Shown piece by piece: positions 16,822 through 24,578 of a stretch of DNA of 64,000 nt. Position 1 is the stretch's first letter; the number at the start of each line of letters is the position of its first letter. The stretch spans positions 1 through 64,000 of the forward strand of contig NZ_JAHZUY010000012.1 of NCBI RefSeq assembly GCF_019458025.1. The letters are read 5' to 3'. This stretch comes from Caldovatus aquaticus (lineage in GTDB: Bacteria > Pseudomonadota > Alphaproteobacteria > Acetobacterales > Acetobacteraceae). The position numbers and the translations under genes were made by a program. The notes beneath the pieces were generated by a model, which was not told the origin of the DNA, made no database searches, and was given only the letters and a program-made list of their open reading frames with translations.

Positions 16822-18900
16822 CTACGCCGCCCGCCGCGGGCGCGTCGCCACCAGCGCGCCGGCCGGGCCGAGGCGGGCGGTCCAGCCGCGGCCGATCCAG
16901 TGCGTGGCGAAGGGTTCCTCGACCAGGGCCGGTCCCTCGATGCGGTCGGCGGGCGTCAGCGCCGCGCGGTCGAAGACCGGCGCCTCGCACCAGGCGCCGT
17001 CGGCGAAGACGCGGCGGCTGCCCTTGCGCGCGGGCCGCGCGGCGGGACGCGGCTCGCCGACCTCGGGCCTGGGGAGGCGGCCGGTGGCGATCGCGCGCAG
17101 CGTCACGATCTCCACCGGCTCGTCCGGGTTGGCGTAGCTGAAGCGCCGGCGGTGCGCGGCGTGGAAGGCGGCGGTCAGGCGCGCGAGCGCCGCGGCGTCC
17201 GGCGCGGCCACCGCGCCCCAGGGGATCAGCAGCTCGAAGGCCTGGCCGACATAGCGCATGTCGGCCGCGATCTCGATCGCGCGCGCCTCGGGCGGGATGC
17301 CGTCGCGCGCGAGGCGGGCCTCGGCCTCGGCGCGCAGCGCGGCGACGGTCTCGGCGATCGCCGGCAGGGCGGCGGGCGCGGCGCGCAGCAGGCGCGAGCG
17401 CGCGACGTCCTGCACCAGGTCCGAGAACAGGATGCCGTAGGCGGAGAGCGTGCCGGGCTCGCGCGGGAAGATCACCTCGGCGATGCCGACCTCGGCCGCC
17501 ACCTCGGTCGCGTGCAGGCCGCCGGCGCCGCCGAAGGAGAGCAGCGCGAAGTCGCGCGGGTCGAGCCCCTTCTCGAACAGGGAGAGGCGGATGGCGGCGC
17601 CGAGATTGGCGTTGGTGACGGTGAGGATGCCCTCCGCCGCGCCCTCGGGCGAGAGGCCGAGCCGCGCGCCCACCCGGCGCGCGATCGCCGCGCGCGCCGC
17701 CGCCGGGTCGAGGCGCATCATCCCGCCGAGGAAGTAGCCGGGATCGAGCCGGCCGAGGACGAGGCTGGCATCGGTCACGGTCGGCTCGGTCCCGCCGCGG
17801 CCATAGGCCACGGGCCCGGGCTGCGCCCCGGCGCTCCGCGGCCCGACCGTCAGGCGCCCCCCGGCGTCCACCGCGGCGATCGAGCCGCCGCCCGCGCCGA
17901 TGGTGCGCATCTCCACCATCGGCAGGCGCACGGGCAGGCGGTCGATCTCGCCCTGGGTCACGACCGAAACGCGGCCGTCCTGCACCACCGAGACGTCGAA
18001 GGAGGTGCCGCCCATGTCCACCGCGACCAGGTTCGGCCGGCCGAGGAGCTGCGCCAGCCGCCCCGCCGCCAGCGCCCCGCCCGAGGGGCCGGAGAGCAGG
18101 AGCCGCGCCGGCTGCTCCGCGGCGGTGCGCAGGCTGCACACGCCGCCGTTGGACTGCACGAGGAGGACGCGCGGCCGGAAGCCGCCCTCGCCCAGCCGCC
18201 GCTCGAGCCGCTCGAGATAGGCCCGCACCACTGGCATCAGCAGCGCGTTGAGCACGGTGGTGGAGGTGCGCTCGTATTCGCGGATCTCCGGGCTGACCTC
18301 GGAGGAGAGGGAGAGCGGCAGGTCCGGGCGCGCCGCCCGGAGCAGCGCGGCGAGGCGCCGCTCGTGCGCCGGATTGGCGTAGGCGTGCAGCAGCGAGATG
18401 GCGACGCACTCCGCGCCGAGCGCCGCGATCCGCGCGAGCAGCGCGGGCAGGGCGGCCTCCTCCAGCGGGCGCTCGACGGTGCCGTCGGCGCGCAGCCGCT
18501 CGGCCACGCCGAGGCGGCGGTCGCGCGGGATCAGCACCGGGAAGGGGTCGGGCGCGAGGGCGTAGATGTCGCGGCGGACGTGCCGGTTGATCTCCAGCAC
18601 GTCCTCGAAGCCGGCGGTGGTGAGCAGCACGCCGCGCGCGAGGCGGCGCTCCAGCACCGCGTTGGTGGCGATGGTGGTGCCGTGCAGCAGCAGGCCGACC
18701 TCGGCGAGGGCGAAGCCGAAGTGCGCGGCCGCCTCGCGCACGCCGGTCACGAGGCCGAGCGAGGGGTCGTCCGGCGTGGTCGGGGTCTTCCAGGCGTGCA
18801 CCAGGCCGGTGCGGGCGTCGAAGATCTGGAGGTCGGTGAAGGTGCCGCCGATGTCCACGGCGATCCGCACCGGGCGGAGGGGCTCGTCGCTCTGGGTCAC
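16822..18900 (-). CDS. hyuA: Hydantoinase/oxoprolinase subunit A (ATP-binding)
   Basis: About 692 residues of the ASKHA ATPase fold. The phosphate-binding loop is AVDIGGTFTDLQIF; other marks are LHGTTIATNAVLER, the NGG loop QSNGGVCSL, LSGPSGGALAAG and VAVDMGGTSFDVS. It supplies the ATP-dependent phosphorylation step for ring opening with HyuB. I use the GTG start (MTQSDEPLRP-like); a TTG one codon earlier is equally well spaced from an AGGA. It lies about 100 bases downstream of the RraA-like gene on the same strand and is probably in its transcript. Confidence 0.93.
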   Translation of the reverse strand: MTQSDEPLRPVRIAVDIGGTFTDLQIFDARTGLVHAWKTPTTPDDPSLGLVTGVREAAAHFGFALAEVGLLLHGTTIATNAVLERRLARGVLLTTAGFEDVLEINRHVRRDIYALAPDPFPVLIPRDRRLGVAERLRADGTVERPLEEAALPALLARIAALGAECVAISLLHAYANPAHERRLAALLRAARPDLPLSLSSEVSPEIREYERTSTTVLNALLMPVVRAYLERLERRLGEGGFRPRVLLVQSNGGVCSLRTAAEQPARLLLSGPSGGALAAGRLAQLLGRPNLVAVDMGGTSFDVSVVQDGRVSVVTQGEIDRLPVRLPMVEMRTIGAGGGSIAAVDAGGRLTVGPRSAGAQPGPVAYGRGGTEPTVTDASLVLGRLDPGYFLGGMMRLDPAAARAAIARRVGARLGLSPEGAAEGILTVTNANLGAAIRLSLFEKGLDPRDFALLSFGGAGGLHATEVAAEVGIAEVIFPREPGTLSAYGILFSDLVQDVARSRLLRAAPAALPAIAETVAALRAEAEARLARDGIPPEARAIEIAADMRYVGQAFELLIPWGAVAAPDAAALARLTAAFHAAHRRRFSYANPDEPVEIVTLRAIATGRLPRPEVGEPRPAARPARKGSRRVFADGAWCEAPVFDRAALTPADRIEGPALVEEPFATHWIGRGWTARLGPAGALVATRPRRAA

Positions 18901-19000
18901 CAAGGCGTTCCTGGGGTCCTGCGGACGGGGCGCGCAGTGTGCGGCGCCCCGGCGCGCCTGACCAGGGGCGGCGGCGCCGGGGGAGCGCCGTGCGGGGCGG

Positions 19001-19669
19001 TCAGCCGCCGGCGCGGCCGCGCTCGATCAGCGCCGCGGAGCCGACGATCTCGGCGTAGCGCTCGCCGGCGTCGAGGCGGGCGAGGGTGCGCTTCTCCTCC
19101 TCCTGCATGGCGATGGCCCGCCGCGCCGCCCACTCGATGTCGGCGGGGTCGAGCACGAGGACGCCGTTCTCGTCCGCGAACACCGCATCGCCGGGTCGCA
19201 CCGCCACGCCGCCGCAGGAGACCGGCACGCAGAAGCCGCCGCCCAGGCCGAGGATCTTGGTCGTGACCGGGGAGAGCCCGCGCGCCCAGACCGGGACGCC
19301 GCAGGCGCGCAGCTCGGCGATGTCGGTCACGAAGCCGTCCACCACGATGCCGGCGAGGCCGGCCTTGCGTGCGGCATAGGCCACCGCCCCGCCGACGCAG
19401 GCGTGGCGGAGGTCGCCGCAGCGGTCGATCACCAGCACGTCGCCCGGCCGCGCCTGGCCGACGGCGTGGTGCACCATGACGGCATCGGCCCCCGGGGCGC
19501 GCACCGTCACGGCGGTTCCGGCGATGCGGACGCCGGGGAGCAGGGCGCGGATCGCGGGGTCGAGGAAGCCGGTGTGCAGGAAATGGCCGATCGTCGCCGG
19601 CTCCGCCTGGCGCAGCAGGTCGAGCAGGCGGTCCCCGATCGGCGGCGGCAGCGGGGCGAGCGTGTACAT
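19001..19669 (-). CDS. RraA-like protein (HMG/oxaloacetate aldolase or dimethylmenaquinone-methyltransferase-type fold)
   Basis: 222 residues of the RraA/HMG-aldolase family. VRAPGADAVMVHHAVGQA, the glycine-rich VGGAVAYAARKAG and IVVDGFVTDIAELR with the metal-binding Asp are characteristic. Family members are either RNase E regulators or, more often in catabolic clusters like this one, divalent-metal class II aldolases that cleave 4-hydroxy-4-methyl-2-oxoglutarate or decarboxylate oxaloacetate. A good AGGGAGG precedes the ATG. It is first in the minus-strand RraA-hyuA-hyuB group and divergent from the TRAP operon, which suggests shared control from the 228-base gap. Confidence 0.88.
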   Translation of the reverse strand: MYTLAPLPPPIGDRLLDLLRQAEPATIGHFLHTGFLDPAIRALLPGVRIAGTAVTVRAPGADAVMVHHAVGQARPGDVLVIDRCGDLRHACVGGAVAYAARKAGLAGIVVDGFVTDIAELRACGVPVWARGLSPVTTKILGLGGGFCVPVSCGGVAVRPGDAVFADENGVLVLDPADIEWAARRAIAMQEEEKRTLARLDAGERYAEIVGSAALIERGRAGG

Positions 19670-19897
19670 CGGGCCTCCCTCGGCCGTGGCCGGTTGCGGA
19701 CGGGCCCGGCGTCCGGCGCCGGCGGCGCGGAGGCGGGCCGCCCGATCTCGCCGCGGTCCGGGACGCCCGGTCAAGGCGGAAGGGCGGCGGCGCGCCGCTT
19801 GCCTCGCGCGCGCCGCCAGTGCCAAGCTTCCCCGGTCCGGAACGGCGCCCGCCCCGGAACTCCCGGGCGCGGAGCGTCCCGAGGGAGGGAGGTTCAC

Positions 19898-20956
19898 GTG
19901 ACCATGCGCACCCTGCTCGGCGCCGCCCTCGCGGTGCTGCTGCCGGCGCTGTTCGGCGGCGCCTCGGCGCAGGACCTGCCCAGGCTGCAGTTCAAGGCGA
20001 TCGGCCTCAACAGCCCGACCGTCGCCTCGTCCGTGGACGAGATCCCGTTCTGGCGCGAGACGATCCCCCGCGCCTCGAACGGCGCCATCAGCGTGGACAT
20101 CACGCCGCTCGACCAGATGGGCATCGACGACAAGACGATGCTCCGCCTGCTCCGCCTCGGCGTGATGGACTTCGCGGGCATGGACATCTCGAAGATGGCG
20201 GGCGACGACCCGCGCTTCGAGGGCTGCGACCTCGCCGGCCTCACGCTCGACATCGAGCGCGCGCGCGCCGCCTGCAACGCCTGGCGGGCGGTGATGGACC
20301 GGCAGATGCAGCGCAACTGGAACGCGCGGCTGCTCGCGATCGGCGGCAACCCGCCGCAGGTGTTCTGGTGCCGCACCGTCGTCCGCGGCCTCGAGGACCT
20401 GCGCGGCAAGAAGATCCGCGTCTTCAACAACACCATGCGCGACTTCCTGCAGGGCATCGGCGCGACCGCGGTCAGCATGGCCTTCGCCGAGGTGGTTCCG
20501 GCGCTCAACAACGGCGTCGTGGACTGCGCCGTGACCGGCAGCCTGTCGGGCAACACCGCGGGCTGGCCGGAGGTGACGCGCTCCCTCTATCCGATGTCGC
20601 TCGGCTGGAGCATCAACGTGCTGGCGGTGAACCTCAACACCTGGAACCGGCTCGAGCCGCGGGTGCAGGCCTTCTTCCTCGAGCAGGCCAGGGCCTACGA
20701 GGAGCGCATGTGGAACACGCTGCGCGAGGCGACGGCGCAGGCGGACAACTGCAACACCGGCCGCCAGCCCTGCACCATGGGGCGGCTCGCCAGCATGACC
20801 ATCGTGCCGGTCAAGCCGGAGGAGCAGGAGCTGCACCGGCGCCTGGTCGAGGGGACGGTGCTGGCGAACTGGGCCCGCCGCTGCGGCGCCGAGTGCGCGC
20901 GGGAGTGGAACGAGACCGTCGGCCGGACCCTTGGCCTCGCCGCTCCCGTGCGCTGA
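19898..20956 (+). CDS. dctP: TRAP transporter substrate-binding protein (DctP-type)
   Basis: 352 residues with a Sec signal peptide (RTLLGAALAVLLPALFGGASAQ). The mature part shows the DctP pattern GLNSPTVASSVDEIPFWRE, LRLLRLGVMDFAG, LRGKKIRVFNNTM, and FAEVVPALNNGVVDCAVTG. It should capture a carboxylate-type solute in the periplasm and hand it to the Q/M membrane subunits encoded next. GAGGGAGGGA is 7 bases before a GTG two codons upstream of the ATG, so I take the GTG as start. Several Cys residues (for example CNTGRQPC) suggest disulfides. The first gene of dctPQM. Confidence 0.93.
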   Translation: MTMRTLLGAALAVLLPALFGGASAQDLPRLQFKAIGLNSPTVASSVDEIPFWRETIPRASNGAISVDITPLDQMGIDDKTMLRLLRLGVMDFAGMDISKMAGDDPRFEGCDLAGLTLDIERARAACNAWRAVMDRQMQRNWNARLLAIGGNPPQVFWCRTVVRGLEDLRGKKIRVFNNTMRDFLQGIGATAVSMAFAEVVPALNNGVVDCAVTGSLSGNTAGWPEVTRSLYPMSLGWSINVLAVNLNTWNRLEPRVQAFFLEQARAYEERMWNTLREATAQADNCNTGRQPCTMGRLASMTIVPVKPEEQELHRRLVEGTVLANWARRCGAECAREWNETVGRTLGLAAPVR

Positions 20957-21037
20957 GCGCCCGCGCCGCCCGCCGCGGGGCGCAACCGCCGGCGCGCCGC
21001 CGCCCGCCGGCGCCGCGCGCGCGCGAGGAGGCGCCTG

Positions 21038-21622
21038 ATGCTCGCGGCCGCGCACCGCGTGGCCCGGGCGGGCCTCTGGCTCGGCGGGCTGCTGATCCTG
21101 CTCGCCGCCCTCCTGATCGGCGTGGACGTGGCGCTGCGCAAGCTGTTCGTCGCCTCGATCGGCGGCGCGGACGAGCTCGCGGGCTACGCGCTCGCGATCG
21201 GCACGGCCTGGTCGCTCGCCGCCGCCCTGCTCGATCGGGCGCACATCCGGATCGACAGCTTCTACCTGCTGCTCCCGGGCCCGGTGCGCGCGGCGCTGGA
21301 CCTGATCGGCCTCGCGCTGTTCGTCGGCTTCTTCGCCCTGGTCGGCTGGCACGGCATCGGCGTGCTGCGGCAGTCCTGGGCCTCGGGCTCGCGCAGCCAG
21401 TCGGCGCTGGAGACGCCGCTCGTGCTGCCGCAGGCGCTCTGGCTCGCGGGCCTCCTCGTGTTCGTGGCGATCGGGGCGGTGCTGTTCCTCGCCGCGCTCG
21501 GCCGCCTGCTCGCGGGCGACCGCGCCGCGGCCAGCCGCCTCGTCGGCACGCGCTCGGCCCAGGAGGAGGTCGAGGAGGAGATGCGCGCCGCCGCGGCGCG
21601 CCGGGAGGCGGTCGGCCCGTGA
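21038..21622 (+). CDS. dctQ: TRAP transporter small permease (DctQ-type)
   Basis: 194 residues with four membrane helices (about 10-30, 48-66, 84-106 and 128-150). GADELAGYALAIGTAWSLA and RAHIRIDSFYLLLPG are the family signature around helix 2. It forms the membrane complex with DctM. A good AGGAGG precedes the ATG. The end overlaps the start of dctM (GTGA). The cytoplasmic tail is acidic-basic (QEEVEEEM) and longer than usual. Confidence 0.92.
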   Translation: MLAAAHRVARAGLWLGGLLILLAALLIGVDVALRKLFVASIGGADELAGYALAIGTAWSLAAALLDRAHIRIDSFYLLLPGPVRAALDLIGLALFVGFFALVGWHGIGVLRQSWASGSRSQSALETPLVLPQALWLAGLLVFVAIGAVLFLAALGRLLAGDRAAASRLVGTRSAQEEVEEEMRAAAARREAVGP

Positions 21623-22908
21623 TCGCGACGGCGCTGCTCATCCTGCTCGGGCTGCTCGCGGCCGCGGTGCCGGTGGCGGCGGCGCTCGGCGCGCTCGGCC
21701 TCGCGCTCGACCAGATCTACGCCCGCTTCCCGCTCTCCCTCGCCATGGGGGAGCTCGCCTGGTCCACCTCCAACTCCTTCCTTCTGGTCGCCATCCCCTT
21801 CTTCGTGCTGCTCGGCGAGATCCTGCTGCGCTCCGGCATGGCGGAGCGGATGTACGCCGCGCTGGTGCAGTGGATGCCGTGGCTGCCGGGCGGGCTGATG
21901 CACTCGAACATCGTCGCCTGCGGGCTGTTCGCGGCGACCTCCGGCTCCTCCGTCGCCACCGCGGCGACGATCGGCACCGTCGCGCTCGGCGAGGTCGAGC
22001 GGCGCGGCTACAACGAGCGGCTGTTCCTCGGCACCATCGCCGCGGGCGGCACGCTCGGCATCCTGATCCCGCCCTCGATCAACATGATCGTCTATGGCGT
22101 GCTGACCGAGACCTCGATCCCGCAGCTCTACCTCGCCGGCATCCTGCCCGGCGCGGTGCTGACCGCGCTGTTCAGCCTGACGGTGCTGGCGGCGTGCCTG
22201 CTGCGCCCCGGCCTCGACGGGGCGCGGGTGGCGACGAGCTGGGAGGGGCGCTGGCGCTCGCTGCCCGACCTGCTGCCGCCGCTCCTCATCTTCGTCGCGG
22301 TGATCGGCTCGATCTACGCCGGCCTCGCCACGGCGACGGAATCGGCGGCGCTCGGCGTGCTCGCCGCGCTCGCCCTCGCTGCCTGGAAGCGGCGGCTGAC
22401 GGGGGCGATGCTGCGCGCGGCGTTCGAGGGCACGATGCGCACCACGGCGATGATCATGGCCATCCTGATCGCCGCCTACTTCCTAAACTTCGTCATCACC
22501 TCGATCGGCCTCACCGCGCAGGTGAACCGCGCCATCACCGGCCTCGGCCTCTCGCCGATGGAGCTGCTCCTGGTGGTGATCGGCTTCTACCTGGTCCTCG
22601 GCATGTTCATGGAGACGCTCTCCATGATGGTGGCGACGGTGCCGATCATCGCCCCGCTCATGTTCCACGCCGGATTCGACCCGGTGTGGTTCGGCGTGCT
22701 CGTCATCCTGCTGATGGAGACGGCGATGATCACGCCGCCCGTCGGGATCAACCTCTACGTCGTGCAGGGGCTGCGCCGGCGCGGCCGCATCGACGACGTG
22801 ATCCTCGGCGTCGCGCCCTTCGTGCTGACGCTGCTCGTCATGATCGCGATCCTGGTCCTGTGGCCGGAGCTCGCGCTCTGGCTGCCGCGCCGCGTCGCCG
22901 GAGGCTGA
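21619..22908 (+). CDS. dctM: TRAP transporter large permease (DctM-type)
   Basis: 429 residues, about twelve membrane segments, driving sodium- or proton-coupled uptake of the solute bound by DctP. Conserved stretches are LLVAIPFFVLLGEILLRSG, GLFAATSGSSVATAATIG, GGTLGILIPPSINMIVYG, ATATESAALGVL, and ITPPVGINLYVVQG. It starts at a GTG overlapping the dctQ stop. With the divergent RraA-hyuAB genes it probably feeds one catabolic route. Confidence 0.95.
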   Translation: MIATALLILLGLLAAAVPVAAALGALGLALDQIYARFPLSLAMGELAWSTSNSFLLVAIPFFVLLGEILLRSGMAERMYAALVQWMPWLPGGLMHSNIVACGLFAATSGSSVATAATIGTVALGEVERRGYNERLFLGTIAAGGTLGILIPPSINMIVYGVLTETSIPQLYLAGILPGAVLTALFSLTVLAACLLRPGLDGARVATSWEGRWRSLPDLLPPLLIFVAVIGSIYAGLATATESAALGVLAALALAAWKRRLTGAMLRAAFEGTMRTTAMIMAILIAAYFLNFVITSIGLTAQVNRAITGLGLSPMELLLVVIGFYLVLGMFMETLSMMVATVPIIAPLMFHAGFDPVWFGVLVILLMETAMITPPVGINLYVVQGLRRRGRIDDVILGVAPFVLTLLVMIAILVLWPELALWLPRRVAGG

Positions 22909-23218
22909 CGCCCCCCGGCCGCCACGCCTGCCGCGCCCGCGCGGACCGCCCCCGGCGCGGGACGCCGTGCGGGAGGCGCAGGCGCTGGTCACCGCACACC
23001 ACGCCGGCGGGCGCTTCCGCGCGCATCCCGCCCCCCTTTGAGCGCCACCCGCCGCACGATCCTTCGCCGCCGCGCGCGGCGGGGCGCGGCGGGCCGCCTC
23101 CGGCCGCGGCGAGGGGCTATGCCGCGCGCGCCCGGCGGCGTAGCCTCGCCGCACGGCACGCGCCCGAGCGGAGTGCCGTCCCGGGCCACAAGGGGAAGCG
23201 GGGGAGCCGGAAACGACC
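22909..23218. other. Intergenic region upstream of the molybdenum hydroxylase operon
   Basis: 310 bases between dctM and the FAD subunit gene. I see no gene, no repeat copy and no convincing promoter hexamers; the region is GC-rich throughout. The last 20 bases hold GGGGGAG, a usable ribosome binding site for the downstream ATG. Confidence 0.5.
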
Positions 23219-24088
23219 ATGGCCGATATCCAATACCTGGCGCCGCGGACGCTGGACGAGGCGGTGGGCGCCTACGCCGCGGCCGCGGGCGCCGCCCGCA
23301 TCCTGGCGGGCGGCACCGACCTGCTGGTGCAGATGCGGTCCGGCGCCGTGCGGCCCGGGGTGATCATCGACATTAAGAAGATCGCCGAGCTGACCCGCAT
23401 CGAGGAGACCCCCGACGGCGGCTTCCGCATCGGCGCCGCGGTCACCGGCGCCGCGCTGGCGGAGCACCCGCGCTTCGGCAAGGTCTGGCCCGGCGTGCTG
23501 GAGGCGGTGAACCTGATCGGCTCGAAGCAGGTGCAGGGCCGCGCCTCGCCGGGCGGCAACCTGTGCAACGCCTCGCCCGCCGCCGACAGCGTGCCGGCGC
23601 TGGTCGCGGCCGGCGCGACCGTGACGGTGCAGGGCCCGAACGGGCGGCGCGAGATGCCGGTGGAGGCGGTTCCCGCCGGCCCGGGCCGCACCAGCCTCGC
23701 GCCCGGCGAGATCGTCGTCCGCTTCACCCTGCCGCCGCGGCCCGCGGGATCGGGCGACGCCTATCTGCGCATGATCCCGCGCACGGAGATGGACATCGCC
23801 GTGGTCGGCTGCGGCGTCAACCTGACGCTCCGCGACGGCGCCGTCACCGCGGCGCGCGTGAGCCTCGGCGCCGTCGCCCCGACCGTGCTGCTGGTCGAGG
23901 ACGCGGCGAAGGCCTTGATCGGCTCGCGGCTCGAGGAGGCGGCGCTGGAGGCCGCCGCCGCCGCCTGCCGCGCCGCCTGCCGGCCGATCAACGACAAGCG
24001 CGGGACGATCGCATACCGCACCAGGGTCGCGGGGGTGCTGCTGAAGCGCGCCGCCGCGATCGCCGCCGAGCGCGCCGGGAGGGCCTGA
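23219..24088 (+). CDS. Molybdenum hydroxylase FAD-binding (M) subunit
   Basis: 289 residues of the CoxM/XdhB-type FAD family. The two FAD-contact motifs are ILAGGTDLLVQM near residue 26 and the GGNLCNASPAAD loop (usually TIGGN, here SPGGN) near residue 108. AYLRMIPRTEMDIAVVG is also typical. It passes electrons from the iron-sulfur subunit to the acceptor. It lacks the extra [4Fe-4S] insert of 4-hydroxybenzoyl-CoA reductase beta subunits, so that enzyme is unlikely. First gene of an M-S-L operon. Confidence 0.93.
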   Translation: MADIQYLAPRTLDEAVGAYAAAAGAARILAGGTDLLVQMRSGAVRPGVIIDIKKIAELTRIEETPDGGFRIGAAVTGAALAEHPRFGKVWPGVLEAVNLIGSKQVQGRASPGGNLCNASPAADSVPALVAAGATVTVQGPNGRREMPVEAVPAGPGRTSLAPGEIVVRFTLPPRPAGSGDAYLRMIPRTEMDIAVVGCGVNLTLRDGAVTAARVSLGAVAPTVLLVEDAAKALIGSRLEEAALEAAAAACRAACRPINDKRGTIAYRTRVAGVLLKRAAAIAAERAGRA

Positions 24089-24092
24089 GGCC

Positions 24093-24578
24093 ATGGCCAA
24101 GCTGCACGTGTCCACCACCATCAACGGCGAGCCGGTGGAGTTCCTCTGCTCGCCGCAGCAGAGCATGCTCGAGGTGCTGCGCAACACGCTCGGCCTGACC
24201 GGCACGAAGGAAGGGTGCGGAACGGGCGACTGCGGCGCCTGCAGCATCACGCTGGACGGGCGGCTGGTCTGCTCCTGCCTGATGCTCGCCGCGGAGGCCG
24301 AGGGGCGCGAGATCGGCACCATCGAGGGCATGGCCCAGGGCGACCGGCTGCATCCGCTGCAGCGGAAGTTCCTCGAGCTCGCGGCGCTGCAGTGCGGCAT
24401 CTGCACGCCGGGGGTCCTGGTCGCGGCCAAGGCGCTGCTCGACCGCAACCCCGACCCGACCGAGACCGAGGTGCGCTACTGGCTCGCCGGCAACCTCTGC
24501 CGGTGCACGGGCTACGACAAGATCGTCCGCGCGGTGCTCGAGACGGCGGCGGAGATGAGGGAGGAGGCAGCGCGATGA
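24093..24578 (+). CDS. Molybdenum hydroxylase [2Fe-2S] (S) subunit
   Basis: 161 residues with the plant-ferredoxin-type cluster (GCGTGDCGACSITLDGRLVC) and the helical second cluster domain (QCGICTPG and LCRCTGYDKIV). It relays electrons from the molybdenum cofactor in the L subunit to FAD in M. Four bases separate it from the M gene, and its stop overlaps the L start (ATGA). Confidence 0.95.
   Translation: MAKLHVSTTINGEPVEFLCSPQQSMLEVLRNTLGLTGTKEGCGTGDCGACSITLDGRLVCSCLMLAAEAEGREIGTIEGMAQGDRLHPLQRKFLELAALQCGICTPGVLVAAKALLDRNPDPTETEVRYWLAGNLCRCTGYDKIVRAVLETAAEMREEAAR

Noticed and set aside
15094-19266. 1390-codon plus-strand open frame
   Set aside because: It is antisense to hyuB, hyuA and the RraA-like gene, all with intact family motifs; the translation is His/Arg/Gly-rich without domain features.
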